Assembly: GCA_002917775.1 (NCBI GenBank)
Contig: KZ627148.1
Location: 1,790,183-1,854,182, forward strand
Direction: 5' to 3'
DNA length: 64,000 nucleotides
Source of the DNA: Glaciozyma antarctica PI12
Taxonomy: Eukaryota; Basidiomycota; Microbotryomycetes; Kriegeriales; Camptobasidiaceae
Shown: in pieces, positions 1-11,200 of the stretch
How positions within the stretch are numbered: the stretch's first letter is position 1
How the letters are laid out: every line of letters starts with the position of its first letter
Notes under the pieces: model-generated
Told to the model about the DNA's origin: nothing
Seen by the model: only the letters and a program-made list of their open reading frames with translations
The model's database searches: none
Made by a program: the position numbers and the translations under genes

Positions 1-352
1 CGGAGCTGGACTCATGTGCCAGGGAGTCGGACCGCTTTATCCAGGGAGCTCTCGCCGACGCCAAGGGCACCAAAACCCCCTACATCATCCCTTCGATCGG
101 TTTCGTCGCCGTCGCCATCTACGGAGGTTCGTTTGCATTCCTCACGCTGCTCGCTTGGCACTCGCTGATCTCTGTTCTTCCCGCTTCGCAGCTGTTATGC
201 GCGTGTACAACGCTCGCCTTGATGCCGACGAGAGCGGACGAACACTCACCAAGACCGGGTCTCTCGGATCCGAGTCGGACGACGACAAGCTCGACTCGGC
301 GAAGCCCGTGCACTGCCAGACGTTTTTGGCTTGTGGGGCTCAGGGGGTTTAG
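1..352 (+). CDS. FHS-family MFS sugar permease, C-terminal end (partial)
   Basis: Only the last two exons lie in the window. Exon 1 reads, in the frame opening with ELDSCARESDRF, a hydrophilic loop and a last membrane helix ending PYIIPSIGFVAVAIYG. A GT-AG intron at 127-191 (branch CTGAT) joins it to a basic and acidic cytoplasmic tail that ends at a stop at 350-352. The loop-plus-helix form (ALAD, then IIPxIxFVxVxxYG) resembles the C-terminus of L-fucose/glucose-galactose permeases (FHS family, 12-helix proton symporters of the plasma membrane). The assignment rests on this short stretch, so another 12-TM MFS carrier is possible. The 5' part of the gene lies outside the window. Confidence 0.55.
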   Translation, partial: GAGLMCQGVGPLYPGSSRRRQGHQNPLHHPFDRFRRRRHLRRFVCIPHAARLALADLCSSRFAAVMRVYNARLDADESGRTLTKTGSLGSESDDDKLDSAKPVHCQTFLACGAQGV

Positions 353-1381
353 GTATCTTAGGGCTTGGGGAGAGGGAGAAGGTCACACATCGCATTAATG
401 TACCACATTCACACCTTCGTCGTTCCTGTGCACCTGCTCTGCCATTCTTCACCTGCTTTTTCCCCCGTGACCTTTTCGCACCCACGCTCAAAGCTAACAC
501 GAAGTACTCACTCGCATTCCCAAGTTTCCTGTCGCGGTCGGTGGGTTGGGAAGAATAGTTTCGGCAGCTAGAAAATAAGAGCTGCGAAAGAGGAACATTA
601 AGCCGTCCGAAGCCGACCAGCTCCATGGATAACTCCTCCCCTTCTCGACACAGTCTCCTTGAATCGCTGATGGAGTCATGGGAACTTGGGAAGGAAGCAT
701 CTGGCCAGGAGATTGACCGACTGGGCGGGGGATTTGGGGGAGATACCGACCGCAAGGTGCTCAAAGCGCCTGGAAACGACGTTCCTTTGTCCTTAGATTA
801 CTCGCAGTGGTCCCTGATCAAGCTCACCTTCAATATCCCAACACTACCCTGTGAAGGGGGCATTGTTGTCGGAGAACTCGGAGTTCCGGAGTCCGTACCT
901 CGGATTCTGGGCCCACGCGCCCAGATATTTGGCCTGCTCGAACAGGACAAATGCTCATCGAAGGACGCTAGTGGCTCGCACCTGCCGACGACCAACCAGC
1001 GGTCCTGCTCCCTCCTGTTTCGTCGGCGAGTCGAGCGAGGACGACCCCCCGGCGATTATCTCCTGGGACGCTCGAAGAAGCAGTTCTCTCCTTTTGGAAT
1101 CGACTGCGAGTACTTTAGTAGCTCTTGCTCCCTTTGTTCCATTCCCTCCCTTTGTTCCATTCCCCTGGAGGAACTGAGAGACTAGGTCACTCCGAGCGAG
1201 ACCGGGCGGAGGCTCCCTTCACCCACTTTCTTCAGTCCTCGGCGGTTCTACTCCTCCTCGCCGTCTATCACACCTTTCCTGTCGCATTCCCAACCCTCGG
1301 GTCACCCAAGGGCTGGCGACAACCACCAGGCGGTTCAGCCTGAAAAGCGCCCTCGCGTTCAATCGCGATTCGGCCCAACTC
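353..1381. other. Intergenic region, no gene supported
   Basis: About 1 kb between the permease stop and the HSF-domain gene. A 186-codon open frame on the plus strand (625-1185) has no recognisable domain and does not look like its coding neighbours, so I do not call it. The stretch holds an 18-bp tandem duplication near 1128-1163 and otherwise probably carries the 3' UTR of the permease and the promoter of the HSF-domain gene. Confidence 0.5.
1128..1163. repeat. 18-bp tandem duplication
   Basis: Two adjacent perfect copies of an 18-bp unit (CTCCCTTTGTTCCATTCC) begin at 1128 and 1146, upstream of the HSF-domain gene. It is pyrimidine-rich and probably arose by replication slippage. Confidence 0.85.
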
Positions 1382-2438
1382 ATGGAGCAGCTGCCACCTT
1401 CCTTCGCAACAAGCACACCACATTCCTGCCCTGAGCCATCTCCTCCCCTTGCACGTCCCGAATACCCAGCAATCTTCCCTCCCATCTCCTCCGCCTACTC
1501 CATCTCCTCGCCTTCAACCTCCGCCAGCTCCTCCTATCTAACCTCCTACGCCTCCACCTCGTCGCAAGCACATCCGTTTACTTCCGAGCACCATCTTCCT
1601 CCTCTTCAACTCGGAGCCCTTCCCATCCCGAAACGATCTCGCAGTCCCGCCCTTCCTGAAGACACCTACACGCACCACTCCTCAACCTCTCGCAGCCCAG
1701 CAGCATACTCACCGGATTGGAGCACTGCAGCTCGCTCGCTGAGCGAGCACCCTCCTTCAGGTCTCCCAGATACCTCGGTGAGTACTCCCCTCGCTGCCTT
1801 CGTGTCTCTTTTCTCACGACGCGTTCCTTCCCCTCCTCAGGCCTTGAAACCATTCATCTCGAAGCTCTGGTTCCTGTTGAGCAATCCTACACGCTACAGG
1901 GATCTTATCACCTGGGACGCTTCGGTACGCAATCCTCGCCTCCGAGGCTCGCTACAGGAGGTCCAGCTAACTTCGCACTCGAACCAGGGCACCACGATCC
2001 TCGTCGCGCACCAACAGCCTCGCTTTATCAACGAGCTCCTCCCCCTCATTTTCTCCCACTCCAGCGTCTCTGCCTTCCGACGCACGTCCCTCCCTTCCTC
2101 CTCTTCTCCGCACCACTAACCCTCCTTCGCAGGCCAGCTAAACGTGCGCTCCCTCTCCTCCTCCCACTCCCACTAACCCCTCTCGAATAGATATATCCTT
2201 CACCCACCTCACCTCCACCGATATAATTCCTTTCGTCACTCATTCCTCCCTCGACGTCTCGGATCGCCCGGCGGAGGTGGCGGGGTGGGCTCATCCGAAT
2301 TTTACGAGGGACGACCCGTCGACGTTGCTGTTGTTGGTGCCGAGAGTAAGTAGGGCGAGGAGACTGTTGCAGATGGCCAAGGGTGGGAAGAGGGAGAGGC
2401 GAGGCGAGAGGGAGGAGGAGGAGGGAGAGGTCGAGTGA
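1382..2438 (+). pseudogene. HSF-type DNA-binding domain gene, probably frameshifted
   Basis: A Ser/Pro-rich N-terminus of about 130 residues is followed by an HSF-type winged-helix domain split over several exons: FISKLWFLLSNP, then LITWDAS, then GTTILVAHQQPRF, then LLPLIFSHSSVSAFRR, QLN, and finally GWAHPNFTRDDPSTLLLLVPR with a basic/acidic tail. Introns at 1778-1840 and 1925-1987 are ordinary GT-AG. The recognition helix FRRQLN is restored only by a GC-AG intron (2082-2132) followed by an 11-nt exon (2133-2143) and an intron at 2144-2190. The next exon then sits one base out of frame: the paralogue at 60834-61854 reads VYSF here, while this copy would read IY and then lose the frame. A one-base loss, a sequencing error or an unusual splice would explain it. 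If intact it would be a nuclear transcription factor; otherwise it is a decaying paralogue. Confidence 0.6.
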
Positions 2439-2620
2439 GGGGGCAGAGGGGAGCAGCGACGTGATGAGAGAAGTCTTCAGTTTTGTGTACCCTGCCAAGA
2501 AGTGATTATAGACGCGCAGTGCTTGTCGAGATTCGGAGCGCAGGAGGGAAGCAGTGGAGAGCTAGCGAGGCGCGACCGTGTCAGCCCTCACGCTGCCAAC
2601 CCCTTTCTCCATTCCTCAGC

Positions 2621-4246
2621 TCAGCAAGGGTAGATCTCCCTAAAGCAGTCCTGCATATCCTCCGCAAACGTAGCGGGCGTCTCGAGCGCCGCGAAATGGC
2701 CTCCCTGCTTACAACTCGATCAGCTCGCTCGCATTCCACAAGACGAAGAACGCACCCGTTCGTGATAGCGGTAGAAAGCGAGGTTACCAGTCTGTGCGGC
2801 CCAGGAGCGAGGAGCTGAGGCGATTTCGTGGGCGAAAGAGGAGAAGCCGAATGGCTTGGTGAGGAAGAGAGCGGGGTCGCGGTGCCAGGCGCCGACGCCG
2901 GTCGTGAGCTGAAGGAGAGGGTTCGTCAGGTTCGTCTCGCTTGAAAGGAGTATTTTATGGGGAGCAGGTATATCAAGGAAAGGGAGGAGGGGGAGAGAGG
3001 GGGAGAGAGGGGGAGAGAGGGGGGGAGGAAGACGCACCTCCGAGTAGGCGTAGATCGCTTTCGGGAACGATCCCAGCAGCCACCACATCGTCACAGTCTC
3101 GAGCACCACATCCAGCGAGGGTTCCTCGTCCGTCCAATCGCGAAACTTCTCACCCACTGCGTAAGAGAGCATCAGCTCACGCATAAACCTTCGCAAAGCC
3201 GAACCGCAAACTCACGCCAGGCGAGGAGAGCGACAGGCGAGCTCCCAACGACGATCCCGATAGTCGCAGGCTTGGTCCCGTGCATAACACCGTACCCTCG
3301 TCCAGTAGCTGCGAAATCGAAAGCCTTGCGCGCGTTGGATATCTCGAGCGAATTGAGACCCGCCGTGGCGGGAGAGCCGAGGAGGGGAGTGGCGAGAGTC
3401 GTGAGGAGGGAAGAGACGGCGGTAGGGAGGTACGAGTGGAGAGTAGGAAGGAGTGAGGGGGGAGGGAGTAGGGGCATGTAGTTGATGTTGATCGCTTTGC
3501 AGGAGGCGTACTTGACTGACATGATGCGAGCGAGGACGCTGCCGATATCTCCTCCCTGTCGCTTTCGTTTAGCTCCAGCATCGCGAGAGTTTGTAGATGT
3601 ACTTGCCTGAACAGCGTAGCCGCTTTCAAAGCCTAGCCCGCACATCAGAGTGTTCATCATTCGCGCGACGTCGTACATTCCGAATCCGCGATCCAGCGGC
3701 GGGTCGTCGGAGAACCCAAAGCCAGGCTGACTCGGGCAGATAATATGGAAGGAGGCATTGATGCTCGTCTTGAGGATCTTGATCACCTCGATAAATTCGA
3801 GGAAGGAGCCCTGCGAGAGAGGTTAGCGGGCCACAGGCGGACGGACGAAGACTTGCAGGCCAGCCGTGCAGGAACAGGAGAGGGATCGCCGAAGGATCTT
3901 CAGAGTAGTGTCCCACGAAATGGAGCTTGAACGGAGCGCCAGAGTCTTCAATCGTCGTGTGGAAGTGGTCAACCGAGTGAATGATCTCTTCGCGCTTTCG
4001 CCTTCGTGTCGCAAGGTCAGCGGTCGCAGGTAAGCTCCAGACTAGCGGAACTCACCAATCAAAGTCGTTTTCCCAGTAGCGAAGAGCAGTGGCCATCCAC
4101 TCGTGGGTAATCCCGTACCGGGGTTGACGAGACGCGTAGGTCGCAGGAGGAAGCTGGGAGCTCGCCAGGGTCGTTCTGAGAGCAGCAAGCTGAGAGTCTG
4201 AGAACGAGGGAACAAACGGGGTCGAAACGAGCGTCGGCTTGAGCAT
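2621..4246 (-). CDS. Epoxide hydrolase (alpha/beta hydrolase, EHN family)
   Basis: Hydrolyses epoxides to vicinal diols. The N-terminal EHN-like lid segment (MLKPTLVSTPFVPSFSDSQL, then YGITHEWMATALRYWENDFDW) is followed by the oxyanion motif HGWPGSFLEF, CPSQPGFGFSDDPP, the nucleophile elbow GGDIGS (Asp is the catalytic nucleophile), a cap region, the GVGAWHRDP-KPFGFSSF block, and the catalytic His in GGHFAALETP. The stop is at 2621-2623. The gene has at least seven introns. Two are GC-AG (3811-3856 and 3556-3606) and are needed to read HGWPGSFLEF and YAVQGGDIGS. One long intron (about 2.9-3.05 kb) carries a purine-rich tandem repeat. The start ATG at 4246 gives the usual family N-terminus. 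A decayed second copy lies at 13.8-14.0 kb. The gene diverges from the Slm-like gene across a 965-bp spacer. Confidence 0.93.
2991..3020. repeat. 10-bp purine tandem repeat inside an epoxide hydrolase intron
   Basis: Three perfect copies of GGGAGAGAGG with further G/A-rich flank on both sides. On the coding (minus) strand it is a pyrimidine tract near the 5' end of the intron, so it probably does not disturb splicing. Confidence 0.9.
3556..3606 (-). other. GC-AG intron in epoxide hydrolase
   Basis: On the minus strand the donor is CAG|GCAAGT, the optimal GC-donor context, with GCTAAAC as branch region and GACAG as acceptor. Removing it joins YAVQ to GGDIGS, the nucleophile elbow. No GT donor restores this frame. 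Confidence 0.85.
3811..3856 (-). other. GC-AG intron in epoxide hydrolase
   Basis: Minus-strand donor CCT|GCAAGT, branch GCTAAC, acceptor CGCAG, 46 nt long. Removal reads HGWPGSFLEF, the exact family motif. A GT two bases inside the donor (GCAA|GT) would break the frame. Confidence 0.85.
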
Positions 4247-5211
4247 CCTGAAACGCGTTCGAGGTGGGAGAGGAAAGAGAGCGCGGGGGAGAGCTGCTCA
4301 AATAATATGCGGGGATTTAATTATTGACCAAGTACTTCTTTGACCCGATTTAAATTTTGGCAGGAGCTCGCTTCTCTGTGCGAGTCCCTCCTCTCCTCGT
4401 CTGAAGACTGCTTCAGGAACACGCTCCACCTCTAGAGCATCTCTTTGCAGGCAGGCAGAAGAGCAGGAGGTCTAGGATCGCATCCCTCTCGGCTTCCGCG
4501 GACGACCGCACGACAAAAAGGAGTCGACGTGGCTTTGCTCTGGGGACGAAAGGACTGAAGGGCTAGTCGAGTGCGGATATCCCTTCTTGCGAGGTGGCTC
4601 CTCGAGCTCTGGAGATTCATTCACGCCCCTGCTCACTTCGGCCGCCTTCGCTTCAACGAATTCTGCGCGATTTCGTGCACGAAGACTGACTAGGAGATGC
4701 TTTGATTTCTGCTGCTCCTGCGCAAGGTTTGCGTTGGATCATTCATGCGTCCGAATCGCGACTGGGTTGCGAAGGAAGCTCGGATTCCGGCGACGATCCT
4801 GCTTGAACTCGCCAGATCGCTTCGCAAATGAGTGGATAGCTCCTCACCGCAGCTCTCTCTACTCGTGCGGCGTTGTCGTCTCACTCTCACTCGCCCTCGA
4901 CCCAGGCTTTCCTGCAGCTTGCCAACTTCGCGGTTCGCGTTTCGGACCACCGCGGAATTGGTTCATCTCCTATCTCGGTAGAGACGCCCTGCTCTCTCCT
5001 CTCTATTTCTTCAACGTACACAAGCGGCGCAGGTCCCCGTCCCCCTCGGACCTCTGCTATCATCAGGCGACGATTGAGGACGATTGTCATCGACAACTCG
5101 GACAAGCGTCGATCCTTTTTCGTCTCCGTCGCGCGTCATCTTCAACTTTCAATCTTGCCCTTCTCCGGGCTTCAGCCTTTCTTCCTTCTCCATCTCACTC
5201 AATCGACAACA
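4247..5211. promoter_or_regulatory. Divergent promoter region, epoxide hydrolase / Slm-like gene
   Basis: A 965-bp gene-free stretch between two divergent starts. Just upstream of the epoxide hydrolase is an AT-rich patch (about 4290-4360) in otherwise GC-rich DNA. The last 100 bp before the Slm-like ATG are pyrimidine-rich, typical of fungal 5' leaders, and the start context is ACAACAATG. A long plus-strand open frame (4587-5318) shows no domain and overlaps the real start, so it is not called. Confidence 0.5.
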
Positions 5212-7409
5212 ATGTCGACTCTCCTCTCCCACAAGAGCATCCGCGTCAAGAAGCCTACTCGCGGCCACGCACCCAACAGCGCAGGCGAAGAGCTACGTCC
5301 CTCCGACACCTTGATTGATCGCTGCCAGGTACGCTTCACTTCGAGATCAGAGCGAGGGAAGGGCTGAGCTAACGTGTCACCTCTACAGCAATGGAAGCAC
5401 ACGACCAAGAGTCTGCTCCACTACTACCAGGGCCTCGCCAACATCGAATCCGCCATTTCCAAGTCCACCTTGGCCCTCATGGAGACGATCCAAGTCCCGT
5501 GAGCAGCCCAGCCTTCTCGCTCAACACGTTCAGGCAGCTGACGGTCCTCACAGCTTCCACGAAGGTCACCAGTTCCTCGGCGAGGGAGGGTGGCAAGCGG
5601 TTCTGTACGAGGTGCGGGACAACACCAAGGTGCTCGCCGACCACCACTCGGCGTTGGCTCTCACGCTTGAGAAGACTGTCGTCAAGGAGTTGGAGGTACG
5701 CTTTTCCTTTTCAGACTATAGTCGACCCAGACCCAGCTAACGTGTGAATCAAGGGTGTGCGCAGCGAGCTCAAGGCTCACATCCTCGCTATCGAGAAGGA
5801 GGCGGGCATCATCGCGGACGAGGTCGAGAAGGAGGTGCGCTCGTTCGCTACAATCACTAAACGGCGAGCTGACGAACGATATCACAGAGGAGCGTTAGCG
5901 CGACCCACCTCGCTCAGCTTCAGGAGGGCATCAACACCTTCGAGACTTCCAGCGTGCACATGCTCCCTCAACACGATCCTTACGTGACCCACACACAAGT
6001 CCTCAAGCAGCTCGCCAACCAGGTTCACAAAGAGAGTGTGTCTTCCTCCTCTACTCTCACTCGAACGCAGCTAACCTCCCTCGCTCCCTAGACGAGCTTC
6101 AGTCCTCCCTCATTCGCTTCCAGCAGCAGCACCCTGCCTTCGAGGCTGGCATTTCCAACTCGATCCAGTCCGCGTGCAAGCTCTACGACGAAGCCAAGGC
6201 TCTCAAGGACAAGGAGATTGCTGCCGTCGAGGAGCAGATCAGCCAGGCTCTCCAGCGCGTCGCTGCCGACGCCGAGTACAACTTTGTGAGCTGCCTCGCG
6301 TTCCTGCCAGCGTACTTATTGCTAACAGGCGTCGTTATCAGTACGCTTCGAAGCCTGGAGCTGTCATCGACCCCAACACGCCCTACCGCACCGTCGACGC
6401 CGTCACGTTCCCCGGCCTCAACCACTCTTCGACCAAGTCGATCAAGGAGGGCCCGCTCGAACGCAAGAAGCGCTTCACAAAGTCCTACAAGGAGAGCTAC
6501 TACGTTCTGACCCCTTCGGGATACCTTCACGAGCGCAAGTCCAAGTACGTCCTTACCATCTCCCATCGCGTCGAGGAATGCGACTGACCCCTGCCTTCGC
6601 AGCGACGCTACCAACGACCTCGTTCCCACTTTCTCCCTCTTTCTCCCCGAATGCTCCCTTGGCCTCCCTGCCAAGGAGACCGACAAGAGCCACAAGTTCC
6701 GCGTCGAGGGCAACAAGGCCGTTCGGTCGTCGTTCGAGTCCAAGATCAAGAACACGCTTCGCTTCGGCGGCAAGGAGATTAGCTACAGCTTCCGTGCGTT
6801 CCCTCGCTCTCGCTTCTGGGGCTCTTCTAACGCGATTGAACAGGCGCTCGCACGCACGCCGAGATGCTCGGCTGGTGGACTCCTCTCGACACCCTCAGCC
6901 GCGACACCAAGCTCGAAGCTCACGTCGCCCCCACCTCATCCTCCAGCGTCTCTCCCATCGCTTTCGCCGTCTCGAACGTCGGCTACGCTGCACCCGAACA
7001 GGCTGCCGCTCCCGAGGTCGTCGAGGCTCAGCTCGTCGAGGAGGAGGAGGAGGATGAGGAGGGAGGATCGTCTGCGGAGGAGGAGGATGATGAGAGGTTC
7101 CAGGCTATTACGGCGCCTTCTACGCCTGCCGTCGGGGAGATGATGACCTCTCCTCTCGATTTGCCTCAGGCAGAGGCTTCGTCGCCTGCAGAAGTCTTGC
7201 CGGTGTACGCTGGGGACGGGAATGTCGTGAGTCCGATTCCCGCTTTCGTCTCGAGCAGGAGCTGATTCGTGTGTGTGCAGGCGGTGGAGAAGACGGCATT
7301 GCAGGAGAAGGGAGCCCCACCGGCGGGGTTGATGAGCTACCTCTGGCCTGCGTCGCCTGCGAAGGAGGGAGCGGAGACGTCGGCGAGTGCGCCTTCGACG
7401 AGCGCTTGA
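5212..7409 (+). CDS. Slm1/Slm2-like BAR and PH domain TORC2 effector
   Basis: Slm proteins bind PI(4,5)P2 at eisosomes/plasma membrane and link TORC2 to Ypk kinases, sphingolipid synthesis and actin. The N-terminal helical region (WKHTTKSLLHYYQGLANIES, then HEGHQFLGEGGW, ADHHSALA, long Lys/Glu-rich helices, then LIRFQQQHPAFEAGISNS) is the F-BAR-like part. After it comes a PH domain (KEGPLERKKRFTKSYKESYY, VLTPSGYLHER, TFSLFLPECSLG, HKFRVEG, then ARTHAEMLGWWTPL). The C-terminus is acidic and low complexity, ending SASAPSTSA. About nine short GT-AG introns are visible. The start ATG has context AACAATG. It is co-directional with GCV2 downstream. Confidence 0.85.
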
Positions 7410-8249
7410 GCGGCGCTCAAGGGACACTTTTACTCGTACTGTGATGGGTGTAATTGTTTCTCTCGCGAACGTGTGCGGGTCGAGGAGGAGAGACGATCTG
7501 GCGAGAGGACCTCGCTACCGAGATTTGGCTGAACTCGTGCGGTGTGGAGGACGCTCGCTCCAAGGAACCGAATCCGTAGCGATTCAAAACTTATCTCGCA
7601 CTCCCAAGCTTCCCAGTAAGGTCGGTGGGAGCCAGCCCCACACGTGGAGGACGGAGAGCCCGCTGCCGAGATTGCTCACCTTGTACGGTCCTGGAGGAGT
7701 CTTGCTCCCAAGCTCGGGCGCTTGTCTCCTCCGCAAGCGGTTTAGAGCTTATTCTGCGCTCGACGCCCCCCAATGCAGTCGGCGGAAGCACCACATGAGG
7801 AGCGGAGGAACGGATCCGCAATCGAAAACCGCGGAGGTCTGAGCTTTGTCTTCGCAAGGAACGCGTTTAGTCGTTCTCGCTCCGGATGGCTCAATACTCC
7901 AGCACGCTACAGGTACTCCTCGAACATTGCTGTTCAAGCTTCAGGACGAAGACAAACCCCATCTCGGGACCCCGCACAAGGGCCGACGCGAGTTCGCGTC
8001 CTCCTCTCTCTCTGCGGCCGGGAGAGGACCTCTCTCGAGTCCGACCCGATCTCCAAGGACAGGATCGCGATCTCAAAGGTTGTCCTTGCTCTCCCTGTAC
8101 ACGCTTAGATCAGGAGACACGCTCTTATAGCTTTACCCCTCTTGCCTTTTGAGTCGAAGAAGGAGCGAACGACTCGAGCAGGGTTTTCTTCCTACCATAC
8201 GCTCGAACTTCGGCACTTGGTCTATCCCTACCAAAGCCTCCGCCCAGTC
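7410..8249. promoter_or_regulatory. Intergenic region upstream of GCV2
   Basis: 840 bp with no supported gene. Overlapping frames on both strands (for example 7387-7842 +, 7591-7857 -) share no family features. It presumably holds the 3' end of the Slm-like transcript and the GCV2 promoter. I see no clear TATA box or named operator. Confidence 0.45.
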
Positions 8250-11200
8250 ATGTCAGCGTTTGTCCTGCGCCGAACCGCCAACGCCGCCACGAGGGGGTCC
8301 TTCTCCTCCCTCCCCGCTCGCTCTCTTCACTCGGCTAGCCGTCCCACCCGCACCCTCACTCCCAGTCGCCAGCCCTCCCGATCGCTCGCGACCGCCCTCT
8401 CCCCCGTCACCGCCGGAGTCCCCAAGACGTCAGTGTTCGCCCCCCTCGACTCTTTCACGCGCCGCCATGTTGGACCTCAGCCTTCGTCCGTCAACACGAT
8501 GCTCGAGTACCTCGGCTTCAAGACGATGGACGAGTTCATTGCCGAGTGCGTGCCCCCGTCGATTAGGATCGGGGAGGAGGTCGTCTCGGAGGTCGGCCCC
8601 AGTGGAATCGCGGCGCTCAGTGAGCAGGAGCTCCTCCGTCGGGCAAAGGAGCTGGGATCGAAGAACCAGGTCTTCCGATCGTTCATCGGAATGGGTTACC
8701 ACCAAGCTGTGAGTAGCGCGTGCCTTGCGTGGAGAGGAGGAGGAGCTGACGGGCTCTGCAGGTCGTGCCTCCTGTGATTCTCCGCAACATGGTCGAGAAC
8801 CACGCGTGGTTCAGTCAGTACAGCCCCTACCAGGTACGTTGATGTGGGCGTGGCTACTCTCAGAGCGCGAGCTAACTCGTGTTCCTCTCCTCCAGGCTGA
8901 GATCGCGCAAGGTGAGCCGCTTGACAAGGTGTGAAGGAGCACGAGGAGCTAGCTAACTTCAGCTCTGTGATCAGGTCGCCTCGAGTCCCTCATCAACTTC
9001 CAGAGTCTCACCACCTCCCTCACCGGCCTCGACATTGCCAACGCCTCTCTCCTCGATGAAGGTACCGCCGCCGCCGAAGCGATGGTCATGGCCTACGGAC
9101 AGCTCAGGAGCGCCAAGCACACCTTCTTCGTCGACCGTGGTGTCCTTCCCCAGACCCTCGCCGTCGTGCAGACCCGCGCCGCTCCCTTTGGAATCAAGGT
9201 CGTCGTCGGCAACGTCAAGAAGCTCCTCGCCGAGGGCGGAGACGCCGCTCAGCAGAAGGACCTCATCGGAGTCCTCCTCCAGTACCCCGACCTGCGAGGA
9301 GAGGTTACCGACTGGAAGGCGGTCGCGGATCGCACCCACGAGCTCGGCGGATTCGTCACTTGCGCCACCGACTTTCTCGCCCTCACGGTCCTCACTCCTC
9401 CCGGAGAGTGGGGAGCCGACATGGCGTTCGGAAACAGTGCTCGCTTCGGAGTCCCGATGGCGTACGGAGGACCCCACGCTGCGTTCTTCGCCTGCACCGA
9501 CGCGCTCAAGCGCAGGATGCCTGGACGCCTGATCGGACTCTCCAAGGACGCCGAGGGACGACCTGCGTACCGCCTCGCCCTCCAGACGCGTGAGCAGCAC
9601 ATTCGTCGCGAGAAGGCGACGAGCAACATCTGCACCGCCCAAGCCCTCCTCGCCAACGTCGCCGCCATGTACGCTGTCTACCACGGTCCCGAGGGACTTC
9701 GCCAGATCGCCGAGAAGATCCACGGCCTCGCACGCGTCGTCAAGGCCGGCGTCGAGAAGCTCGGCCACAAGGTCATCAACGAGACCTTCTTCGACACTCT
9801 CACCATTCGCCTCAACGGTACCGCCTCGTCCGTCGTCCACCAGGAGGCCGTCCGCAAGGGCATCAACCTTCGAAAGATCGACGGCGACCACGTCGGCGTC
9901 TCGTTCGACGAGAGCAACTCGCTCGAGGACATCGTCGACCTCCTCAACGTCTTCGTCACCATCAAGGCCGCCGCTTCGTCCCGCAGCAAGAGCATCCCTT
10001 ACACCACCTCGTCCCTCATCAAGTTCGCCGACGCGCTCAACATCGCCGCGCCTCGCCCTACCTCCGCCTCGCAGGGCTTCCTCTCGACTGGCAAGGACCT
10101 TCCCCCGATTCAGTCCCCCGCCATCCCCGCCCACCTCTCTCGCACGTCCGAGATCCTCACTCAGTCGGTCTGGAACTCGTACCACTCGGAGACGGACATC
10201 CTTCGTTACATGCACCACCTCCAGTCGAAGGATCTCTCGCTCGTTCACTCCATGATGTGCGTTGTCGTTCGTTGTTTGCATGCGTTAATTGCGGCTCGCT
10301 GACGTTGGTTCGCGTGCAGTCCTCTCGGAAGTTGCACGATGAAGGTGGGTCTTTCGCTTGCGAAGCTTTTCGGGGGATTCTCGCTGACTCCTTTTCTTCA
10401 CAGCTCAACTCCACCGTGCGTAGAGCTCGTTCCTAGTGACTTCACGCCGCCGCTGACCCTTTTTTTTCTCGACAACCTCAGACTTCCATGACCGTGAGTG
10501 ACCTTTCTCGGACCTTTCGAGCGAGAGCTAACTTCTCCCCGCTCCAGCCATTCACCTGGGCCGAGTTCTCGAAGATGCACCCCTTCGCACCTGTTGAGCA
10601 GGCTCAAGGCTACAAGGAGATGATGGAGGCAAGCTAGCCGTTCCTCCTACGCCGTACCTCTCACTGACCGCTCTCTCGTCGCAGGAGCTCGCCAAGGACC
10701 TCAGCACCATGACTGGCCTTCCCGGCTGCTCCCTCCAGCCCAACTCTGGAGCTCAGGGCGAGTACGCCGGTCTCTCCGTCATCCGCGCCTACCACCACTC
10801 TCGAGGAGACGAGAAGCGCGATATCTGCCTCGTCCCCGTCTCTGCTCACGGCACTAACCCCGCCGTGCGTTCTTCTTCGCTCCTCCTTGCTTCTCCTCGC
10901 TAACGTGCTGCTTTAGTCCGCCATCATGTCGGGCATGAAGGTCGTCTCCGTCAAGGTTCACGATACCGGCTACCTCGACCTCGAGGACCTCCGCCTCAAG
11001 GCCGACCAGCACCGCGACAACCTCGCTGCTTTCATGATCACCTACCCGAGCACGTACGGAGTCTTCGAGGGAGAAGTCGAGGAGGCTTGCGACATCATTC
11101 ACAAGGCTGGAGGACAGGTCTACCTCGATGGCGCCAACTTCAACGTGCGTCGCCCTTTCACGTCTTCTCGATGCGATCTGACTGACTCGTCGACAGGCCA

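Noticed and set aside
625-1185. 186-codon plus-strand open frame downstream of the permease
   Set aside because: No domain, no introns of the local type, composition unlike neighbouring genes; probably a chance frame in GC-rich DNA.
4587-5318. 243-codon plus-strand open frame
   Set aside because: Overlaps the clear Slm-like start in another frame, Arg/Ser-rich without family features, and lies in a pyrimidine-rich leader.
8971-10281. 436-codon minus-strand open frame opposite GCV2
   Set aside because: Shadow of the GCV2 exon: high GC coding sequence leaves the complementary frame open; composition is Glu/Gly/Val/Arg-rich with no domain.
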